A DNA stretch of 64,000 nt from Sitta carolinensis. Taxonomy: Eukaryota > Chordata > Aves > Passeriformes > Sittidae. Position 1 is the first letter of the stretch, and every line of letters begins with the position of its first letter. This document shows, piece by piece, positions 1 through 13,879 of this stretch. The stretch is taken from NCBI GenBank assembly GCA_032173965.1, contig CM063289.1, positions 28,607,690-28,671,689 on the forward strand. The letters are read 5' to 3'. The notes beneath the pieces are model-generated. The model was given only the letters and a program-made list of their open reading frames with translations, was not told the DNA's origin and did not search any database. The position numbers were made by a program, and so were the translations under genes.

Positions 1-1300
1 CACAGAAGCTAAGTGCTGTTTATCAGCTCACTGGCAGCATTTTTTTCTCCCTAAAAGACAGCATCACTTAGTTCCTGCTAATTTTTACCAAAATGCTTAA
101 CCTGCTTTGGGAAGTAAAGTGTAGAAAGCCTAGCCTGAAGATTTGCAAAGCTCTGAAGCAGCTGTACCCAAGCGAGTTTTAAAATGACTTGGCTCCAGCA
201 GAGGTTGGAACTTGTGTGGTTTATAAAGCCAAGTGACACTTGATTTTGTGGACATGGGCATCCATGACACAACTGCATGGACAGGCCTCACCCTGCAGTT
301 CAAAATCATCAGCAAATTTAAAACCAGGGACTGACCAGCAGCAATGCCTGTCTCTGCTGGAATTACAGCAGGCTGGGTGGCAGGGGGACAAGGCTGTCCC
401 TTGCCAGAGGTGCTGCAGGTGTTCCTGCCTTGCTGGCCATTCATTATCCCTCCTTCCCAAGTTCCTACAGATGCTGCATCCCCTCCTTCCAAGGCTTGGA
501 TTCATGTCTGCAGGCTATTAAAAAATGTATGAAAATGCAAACGTACCTAGGAAGTGACTGTGATGTGGTGGGGGGTGTATTCAGAATGTTCAGAATTCTC
601 ATTGTCTAGAAAATTTAGGTTTTCTTGAAATTCTATTCAAGCGAGGGCAGCTTCATTCAGGAGGGGATTTTCCAGTTTATTATGTCACACTAGGAATATT
701 TCTCATTTCTTCATTATCAGTGAGAACTAGAAGTGCCAGTTCTAGCAGTGATAACATGTTCTGTGATAATTTGTACCTCAGGCTCCCTTGGGGAGGAGAT
801 AATACAAACCAGGCCTCAGGCTCCTGAGTGACTCAAAAAATTTGGATTTTTGTGCCAAAATTCTGTATAGGTTTCCCTAACAGTTGCAGAAGTGCCTGAG
901 AGCCTTTTTAGTGTTTGGTGCATTTGCATGTGTAGTTTCTGGAATGCCAGGGTGAAAAAAGGTTAAGGGGCACAGACATGGGAAGAAGCATGAAGCGAAC
1001 AGAGAATAAAATGGGTAGAGTAGAAACACAGCTAAACACACTGAAAAACAGTTTAAATTTGGTAGCTTGGTTATAGATCGTATATTGACACTTCTATTTT
1101 ATTTATCTTTATTTTATTATATATATATATATATATATTTTTTTTTATTTTATTTATACAGGTGAGTATATTTGTGTGGATGGGCATATATGAACACAGG
1201 TATTTTTGCTCCTTTGGCAGCCTGCAGATGAAATGGTGTTTGTGGAAAAGCCATCTTTTGTTTTCAGTAGTTTTTCCACACCCTTTTCCATTTCCAACAG
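1..1300 (+). other. PATJ: PATJ intron (5' part outside window)
   Basis: AT-rich intron sequence ending in the acceptor of exon 1. It holds a TA-dinucleotide run at 1118-1137 followed by T/A-rich sequence. I see no L27 exon, other gene or recognisable transposon. Confidence 0.75.
1118..1137 (+). repeat. TA dinucleotide microsatellite
   Basis: About ten TA units followed by a T-rich stretch to about 1160. Confidence 0.9.
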
Positions 1301-1483
1301 CTCAATTACATGCCTCCTGACCGCTCGGTGGATTTTGATTTTACCAAGAGGGGGCTGTTGGTGTTTGCTGACAAATCAGTCTCTGCTGGGACACCTTGCT
1401 CTTCACCTGGACCCAAAGCATCACCCTTCACTCCAAACCTGGGAGTTAATGAATTTAACATGGTCATCCAGCAAATGGCAAAG
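1301..1483 (+). CDS. PATJ: PATJ exon 1 of window: linker between L27 and PDZ1
   Basis: Encodes 61 residues (window residues 1-61), starting [14 protein letters not shown] and ending MVIQQMAK. The acceptor is tttccaacag and the donor gtaagg; both ends are phase 0. This is the linker between the L27 domain and PDZ1, matching mammalian PATJ in the FDF..KGLLVF block and the VIQQMA block just before PDZ1. The preceding L27 exons are not seen in bases 1-1300 and must lie upstream. No enzymatic or binding motif is visible; the middle is Ser/Pro-rich and probably disordered. Confidence 0.9.
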
Positions 1484-4400
1484 GTAAGGCTCTAAGGTTT
1501 GGTGGACCAAACTTTTTTCCATTTTGGAGAATTTCACACTGCTTTTTTTGTTGTGTGTCTGGAAGTGTGGTGCCTCCTAACCAGGAGAGAGAAGAAGTGT
1601 TGAGAACTTTTCCCTGGGGAAGATAATGTCAGCAATAGGAAGTGACTTGGTGCCTTGTTTTGTTTTTTTAACTTCCATTGCCAATTTTTTGTTTTACTTT
1701 CTACCAAACACACCAACATAGTAAGGAAATTTCAGTTGCCAGGAAACATTTTTTGGTATTTGATGACACTTAATTGAAAATGGACGTTTTCAGCAGAAAC
1801 TTGTTTTGATGGAGGCACTTGTTTATCAAGTACATTTTAAATTGGAAATGTACCAACTTTATGAACAGCACAAAGGATTAAAAAAAATAGCGTGTAATAT
1901 TTTATTTAACTCTTTATTTAGTGTGTCTTAACTTTGCCAGAGAGGTGCAGATTTACCAGATTCCCTAAGAATTTGTTCAGGTGCAGACATCCACCCACAT
2001 GGGATTGGCCTTTATACCACAAATGTATTGTTCTGTGTTATTTTGAACTGTTAATTTAATTGCTTAGTCATGCCTTTCTATATTAAGTAACTGTTGCTAA
2101 TTGACTACCTTAATGTAGCTGTAATATTTTGAGCATTACTCTTCTCATTAGTGTGTCATTAACTCATCAGAGATAAGATTTAGCAGTAAAGCCTGCAAGT
2201 TATTTGGAATAAAAAGAGTGCATTGTCTCAGTAATATTTCCCAGTAAACAACCCCAGAAATCTTGTATTAGTACTGGAAAACAGGCAGTTGCAAAAGCAA
2301 ACTTTTTTTAGCATTAAGTGTGAAGCTGCAGGGAGGGGAAGGAAATTAATTTCTTTATTTAAAAGCTGCAGTCTTTTGAATGCACACCTAAAAATCAGCA
2401 TTAAAAGCAAGGGGAGCCAAACGACAAGTAATTTAGTTCAGCTACTCAGCATTTCCAGAAGTCCCAAATATATTGCTCTAGACAGCACTTTGTTCATAGT
2501 TTTCATCCAGTTTGGAATTCATCTCATAATGTGAATGAAGTGTGAAAGCAGCTCTTAAATTCCCTGAGGTTTCAGAACCTCAGAGTGCTTGCATATCCAA
2601 TAGGTTGCCATATTAAAAAAAATAAATTGAGAAGCTTTTATAGAAATAACATATTCAGTGTTTTGCCTTTGTTTAGTCTTAGGAGGAGAGTAATTCTCCC
2701 AGCGTTCATAAATTCCAAACTAGCTCTTTCTATTTCATTGAAAATTAGTAAATCATTTTATCTTCTGTTTTATTAGGGAAGACAAATAGAATCAATAACG
2801 ATTGATAAGCCTTCTGTTGGAGGTCTTGGATTTAGTGTGGTTGCCCTTAAAAATCCCAGCCTGGGAGAAGTTGGTATCTTTGTCAAGGAAGTCCAGCCAG
2901 GAAGCATAGCTGACAGGTGAGATCTTCATAATTGTGTTGGGAAATTGTATTTTCTGTGGAGGGAAAAGTCACGACCTTCACGTTGAAAACTCTGTGAGAA
3001 TAACATGTTTGTCTGGGTTATCTGGTGGGATATTTTGGTGGTTCTATCTTGAATTGTGGTTTTTCAGCTAAAAGGGACTCATGTTTTGAGGATCAGGTTT
3101 TCGGAGGAGTTTTAAATATCCGAGCCATTCGCAAATGGAATTTCCAGAAATCATGACTCACTTTAGAGAATCTTGAGTCCTGATTAAAAAAACAAAAGAA
3201 AACTCAGAAAAGAATACAAAGAAAATAAAAATTAGATTGCGTTTTAATTTTTATGCATTGTGTCCCTGAAATATATTGTTTTTTCGCCCCCTTTTTCCTT
3301 TATTTATGGGCCTCTGACAATGCCCTATTTATAGTTAGTTTTGCTGTTTGTTTCCTGTGTAAATTTAGATCCACTCCTCCCAACAGATCCCTGCACAGAT
3401 GTCATCCTAGAATCGAGGCTTCAGGCAGTTTCTTCCTGTATTGTCTGTGGGTTTTCACCCAACAACAAAAGGCAGAGCAATCCTTTAAAAATAAAACGCG
3501 ATTGTAAAACCACGAGAGTTGGCGTGAGACAAAATGCAGTGCTTGGAATTATGCTTCAAGAAAATGTGTCTAGATTTCAAGTCACTGGTGTCACTTTTTA
3601 AATAACACATGTCAGGAAGTGCCAACACAGGATGACAAAAAGAGTGGGGAGAGGTTGGAATGATAATGGCGATGGGCCCGCGGAGAACACACCAGAGAAC
3701 ACTTAAAGAAAAGCATATTAAGGCTCTTTCAAAGTGGAGACAGATGGACTGATCCGGATGTCAGAGGAGGGTGAATATCTCACTTTAGGATTTGATGACC
3801 TGCTGCTCACTTTCTTTGATGAGAGAATCTGAAATATGGTTAGTGCTCGAAGAAAGTGATTTCTGGGAAGCGTCTTAAACGTGGCTCGATGAAAAGGGAG
3901 TTTCAAACGCCTTAGTTAAGATGTGTGGTTATATTGTTTCGGAGTTTATAAATTTCCCCCAGCATGCTTCTCATTTTGCTTCTGAGACAAGATCTCCTGG
4001 AGACTTTTTTGGATTCCTACAGAGCTTTGAAGGCAGTGTCTGTCTATGTAACAGTTTGGTCTCGTGCTCAGAATGAATATTTAACAAAGGATATGAGTGA
4101 TGGTTTCTCTCTTGTCACAAATCTAAATTCATCACTAGGGTGAATTAACTGTGAAATTTATATTATCTCAAGGTAGCAACTGAACCGTGTGTTGCTGCAA
4201 GAAAGTTTTGTGTCTGAAGCTTGGTACTATAAATTTTAAGTAAAATATAAATATGCAGCACATCAATCTTTAGATTAAATAGTGATACAAAACAGCGTCA
4301 AAGCCTGAGTTGTGGGTTCTTAGAGATGGCATCATGTAGTGCTAAGCATAATGAAGAATAGTTCCTAGTTCATTGTGTTAGTACAAAAATACTTTTTCCT

Positions 4401-7400
4401 GCTTCGTTGTTCAATATCATCAAGAAAGGATGAGGGAATTGCAATTAAATTTTGAATAGAAGCAAAGTAAAGAATTGAGCAAATTTCTGTACCATGACAA
4501 AGCTGGAACAAAATGTGGCTGGGCAGTTTGGAACAGCGTGGGTTGAATGCAGTGTGTGAAGCTGGTGAAGGCACCCTAATAAGCAGATTTTTAAAATACA
4601 TAAACATTTAACCTTGCACGACTGTGTTTTATTCTGCATGTTCACATTTCAGTTACACGAGCCTGATGTGAAGTCACTGTGCTGCATTAAAAAAAAATTG
4701 CTTTCAATGTTTTGTTAAGGGATCAAAGACTGAGGGAAAATGACCACATACTGGCCATTAATTGCACGCCATTGGATCAGAGCATTTCCCATCAGCACGC
4801 CATTGCCCTCCTCCAGCAATCCACAGGATCCCTGCATCTGGTGGTGGCTCGGGAGCCACTTCAAGGGAACAGCAGAACTGCCTTACTAAGTGATGTAAAT
4901 CCACCTGAGACCGTGAGTTGTTGTAATACTGTCAAAATCAGATTTCGAGCTGGGCTGGATTTTTTTTTTTTTTCCCCGTGGCTCTTAAGTGTTTGTGTTA
5001 GCAAGTTTCAGATAGAGGGATTTTTTTTCCTTAAAGCAGGTTTTACATGTGATGATATTTCATTTAGACTCGCCGTGCAGTAAGCACAGAGCTTCCATTG
5101 CAAAGCTGCATGGAGTTGTTATAAAACAGATCCTGGGTTTTTATGGGTTAGCAGAAGCTTTAGTAGATCACCATATTCTTATCAGCAGGGTCTGTTCAGC
5201 ACAGGCTGGATGAAGCATTTTATGAGAATACCCAGCTGAAGCCTACTTGTGCTCAGCAATTAAAGATGCTCTGATTACCTCTTAAAAGAGAGTAAACATA
5301 ACCTGCCATGAGCACTGCTTGAAACAGCCCAACCAATTTAAACTGGCACTGCTCACACCAAAAAGCCTTGTCTTTGTTTTAAAAAACAAACACAATTTAT
5401 CTTTTGAAGAACCCCTGTTTATTTATCAGCTTGGGTTTTTGTTTCAGGTTGGTTTTATTTTTTTTTTCCATCTGCAAATTTCAGTGATTGGGAAGCCTTT
5501 TGTTTTTGTGACAAAGGAGAGCTTGTCACTGGGACATGTAATAAACCAGGGCTGAACTTCCATCTGTGTTCCACCCATATGGTCCAGGTGGCTTCCCTGA
5601 ATTTGGTCAAACTGCACACCTAAATCCAGGGATTGCAATATTGGAATCTGAATTTATTGTGCTAGTCGATTTTGATGAAAATCTGGGTAAAAGCAGTGCT
5701 TTTCCTTATTCTTAGTAATTATTTCCCTCATGATTATTACAGAAGTAGTGAAATCTGAAGGGTTTAGTGGATAATCAATATTGTTTATTGCACTGAAAAT
5801 TTTAAAGAATTAAATTTTAACTGCTTTTTCATTGAAAGATCTGCACTGAACAGACTAACAAAATAAAATACAAATATATATCTCTGCAGGGGGTCTTTAA
5901 ACTTCTTTTATGATATTTAACTGGCTTTGGCAAAGACTTTCAGTATGCTAATAAATCCTTTATTCGCAGAAGACTTAAATCTGCCTACTTTGCTCCATTT
6001 GGGCCTGTATGAGATATTAATCTGACAGAAACATTGGCTGGGTTTGGGTTGCTTAACAGCTTTGTTATTTTCAGATTGTCTTGTAGAACATAAGGTCATG
6101 GTAGAGTGTAGCTTAGAAATTTGCTTCCAATCCAGTATGGCAGAATATTGTGCTGTGTTATTAATTCAGTGCTGAATGGGGGTGTTCAGAGTGTCTAAGT
6201 GAAATAACAGAAATCAGAATTTGGGCAACGCCGAGTGAAAACTGGGCCAGTGCAATCTCCTTGCCTCTGTTTTTCCCCCTTGTTTGCAGCGCTCTGGATT
6301 TATGAAAAACTGAAAGGATACTTTTCGTTTTGGCAGGAGAATCTTAAAATGGCTTTTTTTTTTCTTTGTCAAGCTTTTTTCCTAGTATCCTGTTATCCTG
6401 AAAGTGGAGGACAGAAATGTGCGTTTGAAATCAGATGAGAAATCCCACTGCGGATTTATAAGGAAATGGAGCTGAGTGAACAAAATCCCACAGATCTGCA
6501 GTATGTGGGGTGGAGGCAGAAAATTGCTCTGATTCATTCTCCTCGTTCCTGTGAAAGCGAGAAACGTTAACGATCGTCCGAAAATTAAAATCTCCTGTTT
6601 TTATTAATTGCAGATTCACTGGGGCCACATTGAAGACGTTGAGCTGATTAACGATGGTTCAGGATTAGGCTTTGGAATTGTAGGAGGAAAGTCGAGTGGA
6701 GTAGTTGTAAGAACAATTGTTCCTGGGGGATTAGCAGATCGGGTAATTTGTTATATTATGTCACTTCTTGTTTGATTGCGAAGTATAATTAACCGCTTTT
6801 GACAGTCTTAAAATAAACTGATATACTTGAAACAAAAGGAAGCTGGTATCATCAAAGTCTGAATGCCAGCACATGCTTTATAAATAAAGAGGGTGAAGGT
6901 ATGATTGAGGAAAAAGTCAGCGCCTGATATAAGTTAAGTTGTTTCTCAGACAAGCTTTGGATTTTGTGGCATTGTCAAACGTACAAAAATTCTGCAAAGT
7001 TGCCTGATTACTTTAATACTTTTGGTGTTTTCAGCCTTTGGTCAGACTGGGGCAGGAGAAATACTCTGTAGAATTTGGCACATTTTGCAACATCTACAGG
7101 AACAGGCTCTCCAAGTGAATGGTCAGGCAAGAAAATCTGCCCTGCCAAAGTCACTGCACAGCAAGATTCAGTTTAGAGGTTGAAAATGTCCTATTTTCAG
7201 TGGTTTTCAGTGAAAAGGGGGTTTGATCCCTGCCTTGCAGCCTGACCAGTGCAAGGAGACACTCAGGTTTGGTGCAAAGCCTTTTGAAGTTGCACAGGCA
7301 CAATTTGCACCTCTGATTGTTTGTCTTTAGACCCTCGGTGCTGAGTGTTGCTACATTTCAGGAGTGGAACACTTGCAACAAAAAAGACAAAAATAACAAA

Positions 7401-10400
7401 ACAGATTCAGATTGTTAAAGTGAATTTGGTCCTAATGAGTTACAATATCTGAGGACTGGAACCCATTCAGAAAAAAAGAGAGGGAACAGTACTTCCTCTA
7501 GTACAGGATAGAACTAAAAGCTGGAAATTTGGAGAGCTTTACTGGAAAATGTTGGCTTTTTCTTGACTGTCTCCCTCTGAACCTGCCGTGTATAAATGAG
7601 TATTTTTTAATTTTTGTCTAACACCTGTTTTGCTGTAAGGAATAAAGTGTTTTGGCTACCAATGAAGCATGTAAGCTAAGAACTCACCACATCATTCTCA
7701 GCTGAATGAGACATCATTAAGAACATGTGAAATAATGAGGCATGTACATGTTAAAATTGGATGAGTTTGTAAATGAGTTTGAGTTGGTTCTGGGAATAAC
7801 TCTGTGATTGCTGTATAAATCAATGCACCAAAGGTGCTGAACTGTGCTGATCAATACCAGCTGAGAATTTGGTGCTAGAAGTTCCTCCTTGTGATGAAAA
7901 TGATGATGTAGGTCATGAATCATAATTATCAGGTAAAAACTGGATTGCATGGAGTCTTGTTACCTTCAGTGTATTTACTCACTCGAGTTGGAGCTGGCCC
8001 CATGAGGAAAAAAATTGCCAGGCTAATGTAGTAGTGTGATGGAAAAAGTATATAAAAACTCCTAAACCAAAATGCTGTGCTTATATTCTAACTCCTGTCT
8101 GATGAGGAGTATTCCATGAAAACAGGACACACAACAATCTGTGAGATTATAAAACATTGTTGCTGCCTGTTTTCTCCTAAATAAGCAAAAACAGTGGACA
8201 AAGCAGCACATAACCGTGCAGACAAGTCCTTGAATGATTTAAAATGTTGCCATGGTGGTGATTTTTTCCTGGCATTTTCTCACGGCCATGAAGGTGCCCT
8301 CACACAGTTTGGGTTTTGTGATGGAACAGATACTTTATGGATGGACTGGAAACACTTTTTGCCATTTTATTTGCGTTTGAAGGACGGGAGGCTGCAGACA
8401 GGAGATCACATCTTGCAGATTGGAGGGACCAACGTGCAAGGAATGACCAGTGAGCAAGTTGCCCAAGTGCTGAGGAACTGTGGGAATTCTGTCAGGATGA
8501 TCGTTGCAAGGGACCCCAAGTGGGAAGTCATGGAGGCTCCACCAGCTCCCCTGAGCTGGCCAGTCAGCTCATTACCTTCCCTTCAAAATGGAAATGTGAG
8601 TATCTGCTGCTTCCTTGTGACATTTTTAAGTGTGTTTGTGGCTTGTGATCAGAAAGGAAGGAGAGAACGGAGTGTTCTTGGTCCCTAAAGTGCTTCTCCT
8701 CTCTTGAGTTTCCAGGTATTATATTCTTGTGTTTAAGTGGTTGTTATTATAGCACTGCCTTCTATAATTTTTCCCTTTTTCCTGTGTCTTATTAATACCT
8801 ATAGTCTTGGGATTGGAATGACCAGCTTTAGAGAATTTATTTCAGAGTGGCTAATTTAATTACCAAGACCATAAACATTATCGATAAGTGGTACTTTTAG
8901 TTCTTCTTCTTAGCTCATTACATTTTTTCTAATCAATCATTTGTAAGTGGATTTAAAGCTGGACTGTGAATTTCCCTAGTCTGAAATCCAGAGAGCCACG
9001 GCCACACCAGAATTATTCAGCACAATCATCTTTTTATGAAACATAAGTGTAATGTTTTCATAGTCTACGCTACTGCCTGTGATAGGAAATATATCTAAAA
9101 ATTTTGAAACTTGTTTTAGCAAATCTTATCATGGTCATATCAAAGTCTCTTGTTTTTGAAGTCATTCTTTTCAGTTTTGAGTAATTAAAATCAACAAATG
9201 CTACACTAAGTGTACAGTAGGTCTCGAAACATAAACAAAGCTGTGCTTGTGTACCATCTGCTGCTACTGTGCTGCTTAGATTTAGGTGTAGAATCTGAGT
9301 AGCCTTTCCTTTCTTGTTCAGTTTCTTGAATATGAGTGAAGAGAGCTGGGGGATTTTTGAAGCCCTGTTTTTAAAGGTCAGAGTAGAAGTCACTTTGCTG
9401 CAAACCCACTCTTTGCTCGCTGGGCACAGTCACTGCAAAGGCAGCTCAGTGTTCTGCAGCCCTGGCAAAATGCTGTGGCTGTGGCAGTGAAGTAATTTTG
9501 GGTCCTCCTCGAGCTCCTTTTCTCCCCAGGAGGGATCAGGGCAGCAGGAAAGGCAGTGTCCAGGAGATGGGAGGGGTGATCTGCATCCCTGAGGCTGGAG
9601 TCTCAGATCTGGGCTTTCCAAGCCTCCAACAAGAGGCTTTCCAAGGGAATCAGTGGTGTTGTGAGGCCCTTCTTTCCTGGCTGGATCATATTTTCCAGGG
9701 CCCATATTAGGGGCAAAATAACGTGGTCGTAGTTTTGTTTCCTCCACAAAATACTGGTTTTGTCTCCTCCTGTTGTCACTGATCAGCTCTGAGCACTGTC
9801 AATGCTGCAGCCTTTCCAAAATGTGGTTTCTTGTCGGGGTCTTTTCAGTGTCCTCTGTGTTCCTGTTATGCAGTTAAGAGGGGGAAAAATCATTTTCTGA
9901 ACTAAATAGTGCCTTCATATGTAGATTTGAAGAAATTCCTCTTCCTGGTGCCAGGAGAAGTTTGCAAAGACAAGATTAGTTGTTAATCTGAATGTATTTA
10001 TTAATTTCATGATGATTTCAATGATCCACCGTTCAGTTTGTGTCAGATTCATAATGGAACTTATCCCTATAATCTAGTCTTTCTCTGGTTTCTGAGTACT
10101 TTCACTAGCTAAGAGCTTTGGGATGGAAAATATTTTCCTTTTCTCTTTTTTTTTTTTTTTTTGCAAACCAGCAGAAAGGCATTTTTAATAGGTGGTTAGT
10201 TATTTTCAGTTTTATATTAACATTTAATTTTCTTTGAATTTCCTGTGGTAGAGAATAACTGAAACTACTTCTGTGTGTGGGCAGAAGAAAACAATCTTAT
10301 CATCTGTACCGTCCAAGACAGTGACAGCAGTGTGAGCAGCCTGCTTGTGCTGACTTTGTTTAGGACTTTGCACTTTGATTTTTCTGGACTTCATTTCAAT

Positions 10401-13400
10401 TATTTTTGCATTCTGGCAGGAGTGTTACCTAGAGAGAAATGTTTGTAGCCAGAGCACTGGCTCTGAGGAGATTTTGATTGTCAAAACAGCCGGGCTCCCA
10501 GGGCCACAGCTCCATTTCAGGTGTTGCTGTGGGCTTGTTTACTGTAGATAAGTGACAGCATCCAAACTTATCTTCATCTCCATCAGCCTCTTCTGGAGCA
10601 AGGCAGTTGGAAGGCATTTAATGAGCTTAATGACTTTGCTGGTGAAGGGAGGTGTGTGTTATAACGAGATAGTGCCCATCGATTTCTCTTCCATTGAGAA
10701 GTGAAATAGGTATGGCTGGGCTGCTTTTAATATGGGTCCTTCCAAAGCTAATTCTTGGCAAGCATTTGATTGAACTTCTCTTTTTTCACTCCCTTCAGAA
10801 ATGTTTTCCATTTTCCCAGTCCATTTTTTGCTGTTGGCAGTGACAGGATCCCTCTTGATTTCATCACTTTAGCAGACCTTACTCTCATCATCTTCTTTTT
10901 GATCTCATTGCTCTGTATCTGATTACAGAAAGCAAACAACTCTGTGTATTTTAATTTATCCCTTGCAATCCCAGATTTATGTGCTTGATTGTTTTTCTCT
11001 TTTGGTCTCACCAGTGTCTTTACTGTTCCCTGTTTGAACTCTTGCCTTGCAGTTCTGATTTTTACTGGTCAGAGGAGAGTTGCACAGACATCCCAGGGGC
11101 AGCTTTGTAGGGAATTTACAAATTAATTTACATTGCATTTAAACAAAAGGAAAAATAAAATCACTTCTCTCTTCTGAAGGTCTTAATTAACATGCAATAT
11201 TGTAATGGCACTGGGAAATTATGAGAATTTTTTACTGTCTTGTGCTTTATTTATAGGATAATGACAACTCTTTTGATACCTATGATGTTGAACTTACAAA
11301 AAAGAATGGCCAGAGCCTGGGAATAACAATTGTTGGATATGCTGGCACATGTGATATGGGTGAGTTGTACAGGATTTAGGAAAATGTTGGACAGGGGCTC
11401 CTCAAATACTTTTATTGACCGTGGGGAAAATGAATAGCTCCTACCTGTGCTGGGATTTGGGGACATGAAATTCACTGGAATTACAGATCAGCATCTCATA
11501 TTTAGTGGGAGTTTGTGAAAGGGAAGTGTTTCTGTTTTAGGGTGTTTTTTTTTTCTTTATTTTTATTTCCTTGTTCTCATTGGGAGTTAGAATTAATAAT
11601 CAAACTGCAAACATGACAAAGGACAGCTTTTCTGATTTCCATGTTTCTCTTCTCCTTTTTTTTTTTTTAAAGAAAAATCCTTTTTCATTAAGATTTAAAG
11701 TACTAAATTCTTTAGCTGTAAGATGATTGAAGTCCTGATCAAAGTCCTTAAGCACATACTTTACTTTTAGCTTAGTTAGTCCTATTGAAATCAAACGCAG
11801 CATGGATTTAAGTGATTGTGATTTAAAGCCTGGGTAAGCACAAGGATGAATCCATGGAGGAGGTGGCCTTTTGTGAGCCATTTTAAGGAAAAAAAAATTG
11901 GGGTCAGTGTACAGGTGGTTGTGTCAGTGCTGGTTTTTTTTCCACCAGGGCTCCTCAGTTTTTTGTCAGGCTGTGGGAGTGGTGACATGCAGATGGTGGT
12001 GGTTTACAGAATCATCACTTTATGGGCAGGAGGAAGTGTGTGAAAAAGGCTGGAATTAAAAATCTTAATAAGTAAAGAAGCAAATCAGGTTAATGCAGCG
12101 ACTTGTTTCTCTTTCCACCCCCAACAGAACCTTCAGGGATTTTTGTGAAAAATATCATACCTGGTAGTGCTGCTGACCACAATGGCCAAATTCATGTTCA
12201 TGACAAAATTGTTGCTGTAAGTAAAATACAGTGCTTGTCTGTTGCTGTAGAACTAATACACTTCACATCTCTGTTAGAAGAACAACATAGTAAAGACTTT
12301 CTAAAATTAATTAAACCTCCTCTCCTTTGCAGAAGAAATAATTTGGTGGTTCGTGTTTGTTTAGGTAGACTTGTGACAGAAATGAGCTTTGGCTTGCTGT
12401 GGTTAAAGTATTATTTTATATTCAAAGAAATAGTAAATAGTAGTTAACTGTGAAAGAGGCAAGCATTTGGATTAAAGTGTTTCAGAGTGGAGAATCTTGG
12501 CTTTTGGCCTGCAGTAAAGATGAGCAGCATTAACTTCTACTTGAATTGAATGTGATTTGAGGATTGTTAAGATTCTGCAAGATGTGACACATTGTTTGTG
12601 TTCCTTAATGGCTGTGTAGTGTGGATACAATCAAAATGTTAATGGTCACAATTTAGGTTTTAAAAGCCCAAGCTTTATGTGTAGAAAAATGGAAAAACCA
12701 TTGAATAACAGTGAATTGAATAATAGCCAATTTTGCATTCACAGCACAAGCAGGAATGAATTCCACAGTCTTTTTGTTTTAAGAGATAATATTTATGGAG
12801 ATATGATTTTAAATTACTTTTAAAATGTGTGCCATGCCAGACCTTCCAAAGTCAGCTTCTCCTCTGTGAGAGCAAAAATTAATATAACCTTTTATCTGCA
12901 GGAAAGGCTCTATGGATGCATGACCTGACAGTGAGGTGAACAGAGTATTTTGAGTGTAAATTAAAATATCTGATAATGTAGAAATTAATGTAGGAATTGG
13001 GCTGTTTAGGGTGGATTATACAAAGATATGTTTGTAGAAGCTTGTGTGGGGCATGTTAAAAATCCATGAGAAAACCAGCAGTGATAATGAACTGAACAGA
13101 GTTCTAGGTTGGATACTCTGCTTGGAACCTTCATCCACAGTTCTTGTCAAGCTGGTTTTGGTAAACAAAAAAAAAAAAAAAAAAAAAAAAAAAATTAAGG
13201 ATAAATCTGTGCATACTTGTATCAGATTAGTAAATTCTGTTTTGTGGTTGTCCCCATGAAAACAGAAGAAATTACTGTTGTGTTTCCTTTTAAAATGCAT
13301 TTTGGAAATAAATTCTCATCAGTGAAATGTAACAGATTTAATTGGATTGTTTTACAAATATTGCTGTCTTGGGAGAGTAACCCTGTAATTCCTGCACTAA

Positions 13401-13847
13401 ATAACGTGGCTGTTGCTTACAGCTATGGAACTCCACAGCATAGCCCAGGAATGCAGCACAATTTCTGTTATTTGGTACAATTTTCTTGTTTTAGGTGGAT
13501 GGAGTCAACATACAGGATTTTACCAACCAAGAGGTGGTAGAAGTTCTGCGGAACACGGGGCGTACTGTGCGTCTCACCTTGCTAAGAAGGAAACCTTCCT
13601 TCACTATTTCTGCAGAAACACCTTCAGACAGAGGTAATTCTTCTTTTCTAGCAACTGATTTTATTTGTCACTCAATTTACAGTTACCTCATCTAACAGTT
13701 TAGAGCTGGATGCCACACGAGCCTCAAGATTTTAAATGCTGCACTGAAGAAAATGAAAATACTTAAAGGAGGAATGACAAGAAACTAAAATGAGAGATTC
13801 AGGAAAATTCAGTGCAAAACTCTTGTGTACCCACCCCACCAAAAAAA

Positions 13848-13879
<32 letters not shown>

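Noticed and set aside
8194..8382. Open frame continuous with exon 5 upstream of its acceptor, which could be an alternative exon or start.
   Set aside because: The translated stretch has no PDZ or PATJ similarity, and joining exon 4 directly to 8383 restores the exact PDZ2 sequence ADR-DGRL.
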